Origin: Actinomycetota bacterium
Lineage (GTDB): Bacteria; Actinomycetota; UBA4738
Length of the DNA stretch: 5,476 nt
Reading direction: 5' to 3'
NCBI GenBank assembly: GCA_013816105.1
Contig: JACDEY010000091.1
Span: 1-5,476, forward strand
Shown here: in pieces, positions 1 to 5,476 of the stretch
Layout of the letters: each line of letters begins with the position of its first letter
Numbering within the stretch: the stretch's first letter is position 1
Program-made: the position numbers and the translations under genes
Notes under the pieces: model-generated
Told to the model about the DNA's origin: nothing
The model's database searches: none
What the model saw: only the letters and a program-made list of their open reading frames with translations

Positions 1-699
1 CACGACGGTGTCGCCGGGATCGGCCATGCACTGGTCCACTCCGGTGCCACCGTCCACGAAGTCGTTTCCGGAGACCCCGTCGGTTGCATCCAGAACATCG
101 TCGCCTGAACCACCGTCCAGGGAGTCCGGACCCGGGCCGCCCACCAGCGTGTCCTCACCGGGCTCACCGAACAGATCGTCACCCCCGTCGCCGCCGACCA
201 GCCGATCGTCGGCTCCGTCGCCCTCCAGCTCGTCGTTGCCGGCGTTGCCGAGCAGGATGTCTCGGCCGTCCTCGCCCCCGAGAGTGTCACGGCCTGGGCC
301 TCCGTAGATGGTATCGTTACCGTTGTCCCCGGACAGAAAATCGTCACCGGCCCCGCCCGCGACGAGGTCCGGGCCATCCGCGCCGAAGATGATTTCGTCC
401 CCATGGTCGCCGCAGAGGAAGTCCCGCGCGTTCACGCCCGAAGACCCGAAGATACTGTCGGCCCCTCCCAGACCCGAGATGACGTCGGTGCCAGGGGTTC
501 CCTGGAGAATGTCCGGTTCGCTCGTACCTACGATCGTCGGAGGCATTCCGAAGCAGGTAGCGTCCAGCGGAGCCTGCGCCCCTGCGGGCGGGGCCAGGGA
601 GCCCATCAGGACCGTCACGCTGAGAACAGTGAGCGCCCTCCCACCCATCATCGAACGCAGGTTGTCCGCGGTCCGTCTCAGAGGCGTCCCGAGGGCCAT
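1..699 (-). CDS. Secreted RTX-repeat calcium-binding protein, 12 repeats (3' end off the window)
   Basis: The frame is open for exactly 233 codons from ATG 699-697 to base 1. Residues 17-43 form a signal peptide (hydrophobic core TVLSVTVLMGSLAPP, then AGAQA). The mature part starts with a C49-containing cap (TCFGMPPTIVGT). Twelve consecutive nonapeptides of the GGxGxDxux type fill residues 97-204, for example GGAGDDFLS, GDNGNDTIY and GGPGRDTLG. A C-terminal cap carries C224 and ends in DPGDTVV at the edge. RTX nonapeptides are known to fold into a calcium-binding parallel beta-roll, usually outside the cell. The paralogue just upstream ends DPGDTVVNCEG-stop, so probably only NCEG and the stop are missing here. 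ATG 699 is chosen because GAAGGG lies 6 nt upstream, inside the end of the preceding gene. ATG 651 lacks such a site. No catalytic domain is visible, so the exact role is unknown. Confidence 0.88.
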   Translation of the reverse strand, partial: MALGTPLRRTADNLRSMMGGRALTVLSVTVLMGSLAPPAGAQAPLDATCFGMPPTIVGTSEPDILQGTPGTDVISGLGGADSIFGSSGVNARDFLCGDHGDEIIFGADGPDLVAGGAGDDFLSGDNGNDTIYGGPGRDTLGGEDGRDILLGNAGNDELEGDGADDRLVGGDGGDDLFGEPGEDTLVGGPGPDSLDGGSGDDVLDATDGVSGNDFVDGGTGVDQCMADPGDTVV

Positions 700-702
700 G
701 GG

Positions 703-1314
703 CTACCCTTCGCAGTTCACGACGGTATCGCCTGGATCGGCCTTGCAATGATCGATGCCGGGCCCGCCATTGACGAAGTCGTTACCAGAGATGCCATCGA
801 CCGCATCGAGGATGTCGTCCCTCGAGCCCCCCTCCAGCTCATCGTTCCCGGGACCACCGAGGAGCCGGTCGTTCCCCCCTCCACCGCTCAGATCATCCGC
901 ACCAGCATTTCCGGCGAGGGAATCCTCTCCGTCATCCCCGATGATGGTGTCGGCGCGCTCGCCTCCCCAGATCGTGTCGGCACCGAGTTCACCGGTCAGG
1001 AAGTCTCGGCCTGGCCCTCCAGAGATCAAGTCGTCGCCGTCACCCCCAAAGATGGAGTCACCTCCGGCGTCACCACAGAGCAGGTCTACCTCCTCGTGTC
1101 CGAGAATGCCGTCGCCGCCGCGGAGCGCCGTAATGACATCCTCCCCGGAAGTCCCGTCCAGGACCTCGGCATCCTCCGTGCCCACGATCGTTGCTGGTCT
1201 GCCTAGGCAGGTAGGACCCGGCCCAGCTTGGGCCACTGCGGGCGAAGCGGGTGAGCCCACCAACGCTCCCACGCTGAGGGCTGTGAAGATTCGCATGCCG
1301 GTGATTCCACGCAT
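703..1314 (-). CDS. Secreted RTX-repeat calcium-binding protein, 10 repeats
   Basis: This is a 203-residue protein ending in TAG at 705-703. Residues 1-30 look like a signal peptide (MRIFTALSVGALVGSP core, then AVAQA). The mature N-terminus has C36 in TCLGRPATIVGT. Ten nonapeptide repeats fill residues 81-170 (GDAGGDSIF, GGDGDDLIS, GGPGRDFLT and so on). C80 sits directly before the array, and C190 and C201 lie in the C-terminal cap ending DPGDTVVNCEG. The family's repeats bind calcium in a beta-roll, and the signal peptide implies export. Two repeats (GGERADTII, GGSRDDILD) have Arg in place of the fourth-position Gly. Start ATG 1314 has GGAGGG 3 nt upstream. A GTG 27 nt further upstream is also in frame but would overlap the hydrolase remnant. 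It shares caps and Cys positions with the next gene, so the pair is a tandem duplication. Its partner or substrate cannot be inferred. Confidence 0.9.
   Translation of the reverse strand: MRGITGMRIFTALSVGALVGSPASPAVAQAGPGPTCLGRPATIVGTEDAEVLDGTSGEDVITALRGGDGILGHEEVDLLCGDAGGDSIFGGDGDDLISGGPGRDFLTGELGADTIWGGERADTIIGDDGEDSLAGNAGADDLSGGGGNDRLLGGPGNDELEGGSRDDILDAVDGISGNDFVNGGPGIDHCKADPGDTVVNCEG
706..711 (-). promoter_or_regulatory. Ribosome binding site for the downstream RTX gene, inside the upstream RTX gene
   Basis: GAAGGG (minus strand) lies 6 nt before ATG 699. It overlaps the last codons (Glu-Gly) of the upstream RTX gene, whose TAG is 3 nt from that ATG. This arrangement supports the 699 start and suggests translational coupling of the two paralogues. 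Confidence 0.6.
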
Positions 1315-1317
1315 CGT

Positions 1318-1323
1318 CCCTCC
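1318..1323 (-). promoter_or_regulatory. Ribosome binding site deciding the upstream RTX start
   Basis: GGAGGG (minus strand) lies 3 nt before ATG 1314, in the 13-nt gap after the hydrolase remnant's final TAG (1330-1328). No comparable site precedes the internal ATG at 1296. The spacing is short but the match to the anti-SD is strong. Confidence 0.5.
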
Positions 1324-1327
1324 GCTC

Positions 1328-1912
1328 CTAGAGGTGGCCAAGGAGGAAGTCGGCCGAAGCCTCGTTTACCCTCTTGCCATCGTATGTGTAGACCCATGGA
1401 TCGTTCGTCGCGAGTTCGTCGCAGTCCGCAGGCACACAGCCTGACAGCGTTATCATCGTGTTCTTGTAGGCGCCCGCGTGTGCGGTGCCGCGCGAACTTG
1501 TCCGCGTACATGGTGTCGGGCTCTATGCGCTGCGCGGCGCTGGGGGAGGCTCGCAGGTCAGGCGATAGTTGATGGAGAAGGCGACCAGTCCCTGGGTCTC
1601 AAGGTATTCGGCGACGAACGCCGCGTTGTCGCTGAGCTTGTCGCCGTCCTTCCACGCACCGCCGTGGATGACGATGACTCCCGGGAAGCCGCCGGGCGGT
1701 GGAGTCCCATCCGGCTTGTAGACATCCAGCTTGATCGGGTACTCCGGCTGTTCCGCCGACAGGTAGAAGCGCTTGTAGGTGATGTTCGGGAAGTCCGAGT
1801 CGTTGGCCACGGGGGCGTTCGGTTCGGACGGCTCCGCCCCGGACTGACCGGGCACGGCGACGAGAAACACCATGGTCGCTGCAAAGATAGTCGAGAGCTT
1901 CAAGATCCGCAT
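1328..1912 (-). pseudogene. Broken secreted alpha/beta-hydrolase (esterase-like): N- and C-terminal remnants, core missing
   Basis: From ATG 1912 the frame encodes 129 residues. Residues 1-26 are a signal peptide (MRILKLSTIFAATMVFLVAV...SGA). A beta-strand region (YPIKLDVYKPDG) follows, then VIVIHGGAWKDGDK with the HGG oxyanion motif at 83-85, and VAFSINYRLTCEPP, as in carboxylesterase/dienelactone-hydrolase-like enzymes. A TAG at 1525-1523 ends it. In the same frame downstream, 64 more codons run to TAG 1330-1328. They include RGTAHAGAYKN, which resembles the catalytic-His region, and the ending ASADFLLGHL. Even joined, the two parts total about 193 residues, whereas such enzymes usually have about 270-350. 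The GxSxG nucleophile elbow and the acid residue are absent, so an internal deletion plus the stop is inferred. The neighbouring frame reads PDTMYADKFAR at 1520-1488, which hints at an added frameshift. An active enzyme is very unlikely. The remnant lies 13 nt before the RTX genes and was probably their operon partner. Confidence 0.8.
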
Positions 1913-2103
1913 CCATTCCCCTCTTCCCGCCGCATCGCGGCATCGCCTACTGGCGCAGACCGGCCCACGGGGCCGGGCAGAGGGTTGCGGTGCTCCTTCT
2001 GGCGAACTCGCTCGTCGTACCTGCCTACCTCAAACGGGACACCTCTGCCAGAGATCCGACAAAAGGTGCAACACGCCGGCTCATCAGCTCGCTCGGCCCG
2101 ATT
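1913..2103. other. Intergenic region between ligase gene and hydrolase remnant
   Basis: This 191-bp gap holds two short GC-rich hairpins (1929-1941 and 1960-1976) and a small inverted repeat, CTCTG-C-CAGAG, at 2042-2052. I see no convincing -35/-10 pair for the hydrolase/RTX genes and no ORF with coding character. A purine-rich stretch (GAAGAGGGG on the minus strand, about 1918-1926) precedes ATG 1912 and may be its Shine-Dalgarno. Confidence 0.5.
1960..1976 (-). terminator. Possible hairpin terminator downstream of the ligase gene
   Basis: CCGGCCC-ACG-GGGCCGG is a perfect 7-bp stem with a 3-nt loop, about 128 nt past the ligase stop. No T-run follows on the minus strand, so it is not a classical intrinsic terminator. 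It could be a factor-dependent or U-less terminator, or simply GC-rich sequence. A weaker 5-bp stem (GCCGC/GCGGC, 1929-1941) lies nearer the hydrolase start. Confidence 0.25.
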
Positions 2104-3486
2104 TCAGATGCGCTCGAAGTACCTCGCGAGCTCCCAATCGGTGACGGCGTTGTTGTCGAAGATCACCTGCTCCTGGCGGGCCGTGTTCAGAAGATGCTCG
2201 AAGACGAAGTCGCCGAAGGCCGCCCGGGCGACCTCGCTCTTCTCGAAGGCCTCGATCGCCTCGTGCAGGGAGGTCGGGACCCGGGGGACGTCCTTCGCCT
2301 CGTACGCGTTGCCGTGGAACATCTCCGGCGGTTCGATCTTCTGCTCGATGCCCTGCAGGCCGCCGGCGATCGTCGCCGCGAAGGCCAGGTAGGGGTTCGC
2401 GTCCGCCCCGGGGATCCGGCACTCCACTCGGTAGGAGGCGTGCTCTCCGACCAGCCGGAAGCCGCACGTGCGGTTGTCGTGGCCCCACACGATGGCGGTC
2501 GGTGCCCAGGACCCCAACTGGTAACGCTTGTAGGAGTTCACGGACGGCGCGAACATCCAGGCCATCTCGCGCGCGGTAGCCATGAGGCCGCCGAGATAGA
2601 ACCGGAACGTGTCGGACAGATGGTGGGGCGCGTCGTCGTCCCACATCAGGGACCGCGACCCGTCCTCGCCCCAGAGGCTTGAGTGCAGGTGGAACGAGGA
2701 TCCCGCCTCCGCCATGGACCACTTCGCCATGAACGTGACGGCGCGGCCGGCCAGCGCCGCGATCTCCTTGACTCCGTTCTTGTAGATGGAATGGCGGTCC
2801 GCCATCTCCAGTGCTTCGGCGTAGCGGAGGTTGATCTCCTGCTGGCCCCTGCCGAACTCGCCCTTGGAGAACTCCACGGGCACCCCTGCGGCGTCCATGG
2901 CGTTGCGGATGCGGCGGATCATGTACTCGTCCTTCGTGGTCTGCAGGATGTGGTAGTCCATGATGTAGTTCGAGTGCGGGACGAGGTCCTGGTACCGCTT
3001 GGCCGCCGCCTCGTCGAAAGAGTCCTTGAACAGATAGAACTCCAGCTCGGATCCCGTCTTGACGGTGAGTCCGGCCTCGCCCGCCCGCCGTAGCTGGTCC
3101 TTCAGTATCTGCCGGGGGGACACCGGGATCGGCTCTCCCGTCTCCTCGTCCAACACGTCGCAGATCACGAGCGCCGTCTTCTCGAGCCAGGGCACGAGGC
3201 GGAGCGTGGACAGGTCCGGCACCGCCTTGAGGTCGCCGTATCCCGTGTCCCAGTTCGCGTAGGCGTAGCCGGGGACGGGTTCCATCTCCATGTCCACCGC
3301 CAGCAGGTAGTTGCAGGCGTGGACGGCCCCCTCGCCGTCCAGGACGTCGTTCAGGAAGAAGTCGCCCGTCACCCGCTTGCCCATGAAGCGGCCCTGCAGG
3401 TCGGGGAAGACCATGAGGACGGTGTCCAGGTCGCCCTTGCCGACGAGGTCAGTGACGGTCTTGGCGTCCAGCCGTCCCCGGTCCAT
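2104..3486 (-). CDS. Glutamine-synthetase-family gamma-glutamylamide synthetase-like enzyme
   Basis: This is a 460-residue glutamine-synthetase-fold ligase, predicted to join glutamate to an amine using ATP in the cytoplasm. Counting from ATG 3486, visible signatures are: the N-terminal beta-grasp part (VFPDLQGRFMGKRV, about 25-38); GSELEFYLF with metal-binding E147/E149; GEFGRGQQEINL with E210 and E217; GSSFHLHSSL with H266; SYKRYQLGSWAPTAIVWG; NRTCGFRL with R339 and R344; and VECRIPGADANPYLAFAA with E355 and R357. The active-site set is complete. No adenylylation-type Tyr loop is apparent. The sequence resembles the GlnA-like/GlnA4/PuuA branch rather than ammonia-assimilating GlnA. Together with the upstream permease this points to an amine such as ethanolamine or a polyamine. 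An in-frame GTG at 3567 would add 27 low-complexity residues and overlap the permease by 65 nt. I prefer ATG 3486 because it leaves a 16-nt gap, has AAGG 5 nt upstream and fits the family N-terminus. True glutamine synthesis is not excluded. Confidence 0.9.
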   Translation of the reverse strand: MDRGRLDAKTVTDLVGKGDLDTVLMVFPDLQGRFMGKRVTGDFFLNDVLDGEGAVHACNYLLAVDMEMEPVPGYAYANWDTGYGDLKAVPDLSTLRLVPWLEKTALVICDVLDEETGEPIPVSPRQILKDQLRRAGEAGLTVKTGSELEFYLFKDSFDEAAAKRYQDLVPHSNYIMDYHILQTTKDEYMIRRIRNAMDAAGVPVEFSKGEFGRGQQEINLRYAEALEMADRHSIYKNGVKEIAALAGRAVTFMAKWSMAEAGSSFHLHSSLWGEDGSRSLMWDDDAPHHLSDTFRFYLGGLMATAREMAWMFAPSVNSYKRYQLGSWAPTAIVWGHDNRTCGFRLVGEHASYRVECRIPGADANPYLAFAATIAGGLQGIEQKIEPPEMFHGNAYEAKDVPRVPTSLHEAIEAFEKSEVARAAFGDFVFEHLLNTARQEQVIFDNNAVTDWELARYFERI

Positions 3487-3502
3487 GCTCGCCTTGCGCC
3501 GG

Positions 3503-5017
3503 CTAGCCGACGGTTCCCTCGAGCTCGGTCTTCCCGTACCCCTCGCGTTCGGGGTGGCCGTGCTCACCCCTGGTCACCGCGAACTCCTCCTCGGGCGACA
3601 GCACCAGGCGGTGGCGGCCGGCGATAGCGAAGTACAGGATGCCGAGCACGAACCAGATGGCCACGCCGATGACGCCGGGGCGGTAGGCCTTGTCCAGGTA
3701 GAGCGAGACCAGGGACACGAGGGCGATCGCACCCGCCACGACCGCCCCGACGTTGCCGATGGGGCTCCGGTACGGTCGCTCGATGCCGGGAAGGTTCCTG
3801 CGCAGCAGGACGAACGAGAGCATCTGCATGAAGTAGGAGATCACCGCGCCGAACACGGCCATCGTCAGCAGGGCGTCCCCCACGCCGGTTCCCGCGGCGT
3901 TCTTGTACAGGATCCAGCACAGCGCATAGCCCACGACGGCGCCGAGCAGCAGCGCCACGTGCGGGGTCTTTCGCGTCCCGTGTGTCACTGACATCCAGTG
4001 GGGGAAGTAGCCCGCGCGCGACAGGGAGAAGATGTTCCGCCCGTAGGCGAAGATGATCGTGTGGAAGCTGGCGATGAGGCCGGTGAGGGCGAACAGGCCC
4101 AGCAACGCTGCAGCGGTGTCGCTTCCGAGGATCGTTCGGAACCCGTCCAGCAGGGGCTCGCCGGACGCGGCCAGCCCGTTCGCCCCGGGCTCCACGCCCG
4201 TGTTCAGGAACAGGACCAGGAACGCCGCGATCACCAGTGTGAAGAGGCCGAGAAGCGTGGCTCTCGGGATGTCCCGCTTCGGGTCGTGGGACTCCTCGGC
4301 CGCGAGGGGCAGCTCCTCGATCGCCAGGTAGAACCAGATGGCGAACGGCAGCGCCTTGAAGATTCCCGATATGCCAAAGGGCAGGAAGCTCGAGTTCCCC
4401 TCCTCCGGCGCGATGTTCGTTAGAAGGCTCGAGTCGAAGTGCGGTATGGCGGCGATGAAGAAGATGGCGAGGACGCCGAGCGAGAGGAAGCAGATGACCA
4501 CCGAGAAGCGAAGCGTGGCCTCGATGCCGACGATGTTCAGCCCCACGAACACGATGTAGAAGAAGAGCCAGAACCAGGGCTGGGGGATCGTCCAACCGAG
4601 CAGGCTCTCCACGACCGACTGCGCGTACGCGCCGACGAAGAAGACCACGACGGCGGGCGTGACGACGTACTCGATGTTCTCCGCGAGCCCGGTGATGAAG
4701 CCGCCCCATGGGCCCATGGCCGATCGGCCGAACGAATAGGCACCGCCGGTGTGAGGCATCGCCGGCGACATCTCGGCGATGCTGTAGCACAAGCCGACGT
4801 ACATCACGGTGATGAACAACGTGGCGATCAGAAGGCCGCCGAATCCGCCGGCGCCGAGGCCGAAGTTCCAGCCGGAGAAGTCGCCCGAGATGACCGCGGC
4901 CACGCCCAGCGCCCAAAGGGACCACGCGCCCGCGTGTCGTCGCAGCCCCCGCTTGTCGAAGTAGCCTTCGCTCGCCTCCCGATACGTGACGAAGCCCCGC
5001 TGGCGTCGCTCGGCCAT
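3503..5017 (-). CDS. APC-superfamily amino acid/amine permease, ethanolamine-permease type
   Basis: This 504-residue inner-membrane transporter has about 12 hydrophobic segments. TM1 lies near 34-54, TM2 60-82, TM3 107-132, TM4 145-165, TM5 171-192, TM6 220-240, TM7 250-272, TM8 300-325, TM9 348-370, TM10 382-405, TM11 425-443 and TM12 450-470. A hydrophilic tail of about 35 residues follows. TM1 carries GVAAVISGDFSGWNFGLG, which I recognise from ethanolamine permeases of the APC superfamily, and TM6 carries AIWFYLAIEELPLAAEES followed by HDPKRDIPRA. Length and order are normal, with no break. ATG 5017 has GGAGGAGG 5 nt upstream and a promoter 40 nt further up. The gene ends 16 nt before the ligase, so the two are probably co-transcribed, with the permease supplying the ligase's amine substrate. 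The substrate could instead be a related amine or amino acid; this assignment comes from resemblance only. Confidence 0.9.
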   Translation of the reverse strand: MAERRQRGFVTYREASEGYFDKRGLRRHAGAWSLWALGVAAVISGDFSGWNFGLGAGGFGGLLIATLFITVMYVGLCYSIAEMSPAMPHTGGAYSFGRSAMGPWGGFITGLAENIEYVVTPAVVVFFVGAYAQSVVESLLGWTIPQPWFWLFFYIVFVGLNIVGIEATLRFSVVICFLSLGVLAIFFIAAIPHFDSSLLTNIAPEEGNSSFLPFGISGIFKALPFAIWFYLAIEELPLAAEESHDPKRDIPRATLLGLFTLVIAAFLVLFLNTGVEPGANGLAASGEPLLDGFRTILGSDTAAALLGLFALTGLIASFHTIIFAYGRNIFSLSRAGYFPHWMSVTHGTRKTPHVALLLGAVVGYALCWILYKNAAGTGVGDALLTMAVFGAVISYFMQMLSFVLLRRNLPGIERPYRSPIGNVGAVVAGAIALVSLVSLYLDKAYRPGVIGVAIWFVLGILYFAIAGRHRLVLSPEEEFAVTRGEHGHPEREGYGKTELEGTVG

Positions 5018-5022
5018 GGCAT

Positions 5023-5030
5023 CCTCCTCC
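5023..5030 (-). promoter_or_regulatory. Strong ribosome binding site of the permease
   Basis: GGAGGAGG (minus strand) lies 5 nt before ATG 5017 and fixes that start. The ATG at 5022-5020 in another frame directly abuts it and is not a credible start. Confidence 0.75.
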
Positions 5031-5057
5031 CGAACCGAACTCAGGCTCTCTTCGGGG

Positions 5058-5087
5058 GATTTAGCGCCCGCGGGTCGCCGCTGTCAA
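5058..5087 (-). promoter_or_regulatory. Candidate sigma-70-type promoter of the permease-ligase operon
   Basis: A perfect TTGACA (-35) at 5087-5082 is followed after 18 bp by TAAATC (-10-like, 3 of 6 to consensus) at 5063-5058. The -10 end is 40 nt from the permease ATG, giving a short leader that contains the strong RBS. It lies in the only sizeable gap upstream of the permease. The -35 is convincing and the -10 only moderate. Confidence 0.5.
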
Positions 5088-5150
5088 ACACCAAAGGAGT
5101 GGAATGTCCGAAGGATCACAACGTGGCGGCGGGTGTCCGGAAGGGCGGGG

Positions 5151-5476
5151 CTATTCCGGAGTCACGTACGCGGCGGTGATCCCTCCGTCCACCACGAACG
5201 TGGCCCCCGTGATGAACGACGACTCGTCCGAAGCGAGGAAGAGCGCGGCATTCGCGATCTCCTCCGCCCGGCCCAGCCGTCCCACTGGTATGTGGACCAG
5301 CCGTCGCTCCCGTCGCGCCGGGTCGGACATGAGCTCCGCGAGGAGCGGCGTCTCGATGGGTCCGGGGCAGAGCGCGTTCGCCCGGATGCCCTTTCGCGCG
5401 AACTCCACCGCCACCTCCCGGGTGAGGGCAAGGACGCCGCCCTTGCTGGCCGTGTAGGCGATCTGTGGGGTGGCAG
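5151..5476 (-). CDS. Short-chain dehydrogenase/reductase (SDR), C-terminal part; 5' end off the window
   Basis: The last 107 residues of a classical SDR are visible, ending in TAG at 5153-5151. They begin ATPQIAYTASKGGVLALTRE, which contains the catalytic Tyr and Lys of the YxxxK motif. RANALCPGPIETPLL follows, the PG loop that contacts the NAD(P) nicotinamide. GRLGRAEEIANAALFLASDE comes next, and the end is SSFITGATFVVDGGI...YVTPE, the usual SDR C-terminus. Classical SDRs are about 250 residues, so about 140 N-terminal residues with the Rossmann glycine motif lie beyond the right edge. The frame is open to the edge, so the GTG at 5414 is internal and not a start. The family oxidises or reduces hydroxyl/carbonyl groups with NAD(P)(H); the substrate is not readable here. 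Its position before the amine permease and ligase suggests a role in the same pathway, as Rv2857c lies beside glnA4 in M. tuberculosis, but a separate promoter follows it. Confidence 0.92.
   Translation of the reverse strand, partial: ATPQIAYTASKGGVLALTREVAVEFARKGIRANALCPGPIETPLLAELMSDPARRERRLVHIPVGRLGRAEEIANAALFLASDESSFITGATFVVDGGITAAYVTPE

Noticed and set aside
1..1314. Repeated DNA in the RTX genes read as a CRISPR array or a tandem DNA repeat element
   Set aside because: Units are 27-bp degenerate codon repeats encoding nonapeptides, with no identical repeats or spacers.
8..1444. Long plus-strand open frames across the RTX genes, rich in Ser, Pro and Arg
   Set aside because: They are complements of the Gly/Asp-rich RTX repeats, whose GGC/GAC codons read as Ser/Pro/Val on the other strand. 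They have no ribosome sites or domain resemblance.
1203..1511. Minus-strand ORF starting MYADKFARHRTRG as a separate small gene
   Set aside because: Its beginning looks like out-of-frame debris of the hydrolase and the rest overlaps the RTX gene in a non-coding-like frame. It is better explained as part of the pseudogene.
1523..1525. Stop-codon readthrough or recoding at the in-frame TAG in the hydrolase
   Set aside because: Readthrough would still give a protein without the GxSxG nucleophile and acid, about 100 residues too short. Other genes in the window use TAG as an ordinary stop.
2042..2052. CTCTG-C-CAGAG inverted repeat as an operator
   Set aside because: Arms are only 5 bp and no promoter is visible next to it, so chance is a sufficient explanation.
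1478..2682. Plus-strand open frames of 304 and 230 codons opposite the hydrolase remnant and ligase
   Set aside because: High GC suppresses stops in antisense frames. Composition is Arg/Val-rich without motifs, while the minus strand carries clear conserved motifs.
3564..4925. A 453-codon minus-strand frame overlapping the permease
   Set aside because: It is the shifted frame of the permease, full of Arg/His with no hydrophobic segments. The 504-residue frame has clear transmembrane helices and family motifs.

Overview
This window is GC-rich, with strong G/C preference at third codon positions. Every real gene is on the minus strand, so transcription runs from high to low coordinates. The gene types suggest an actinobacterium (Actinomycetota): an ethanolamine-type APC permease next to a glutamine-synthetase-like ligase and an SDR dehydrogenase, plus small secreted RTX proteins with a conserved four-cysteine frame. 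No marker gene is present, so this placement is inference.

Right part (5476 to 2104), catabolic/transport block. The 3' end of an SDR oxidoreductase is followed by a 133-bp gap with a good sigma-70-like promoter and a strong Shine-Dalgarno. Then come a 504-residue ethanolamine-permease-type transporter and, 16 bp later, a glutamine-synthetase-family enzyme of the gamma-glutamylamide synthetase type. The simplest reading is an amine-utilisation unit: the permease imports a small amine (ethanolamine or a relative), the ligase caps it with glutamate at the expense of ATP, and dehydrogenases such as the SDR act on the product. The set of gene types resembles the Mycobacterium tuberculosis Rv2860c-Rv2857c neighbourhood (glnA4, amidotransferase, aldehyde dehydrogenase, SDR).

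Middle (2103 to 1328). A 191-bp intergenic region with two GC-rich hairpins precedes a broken secreted alpha/beta hydrolase. Its signal peptide, oxyanion HGG strand and C-terminal His region survive. An in-frame TAG splits it, and the core carrying the nucleophile and acid is missing.

Left part (1314 to 1). Two tandem paralogous secreted RTX-repeat (calcium-binding beta-roll) proteins follow, with 10 and 12 nonapeptide repeats. They are 3 bp apart and probably translationally coupled. The second runs off the left edge, probably only about four codons before its stop. It has no stop codon inside the window, so an ORF search that requires one would miss it.

No RNA genes, CRISPR arrays, insertion sequences or attachment sites were seen. 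The many long plus-strand reading frames are complements of the GC-rich minus-strand genes.
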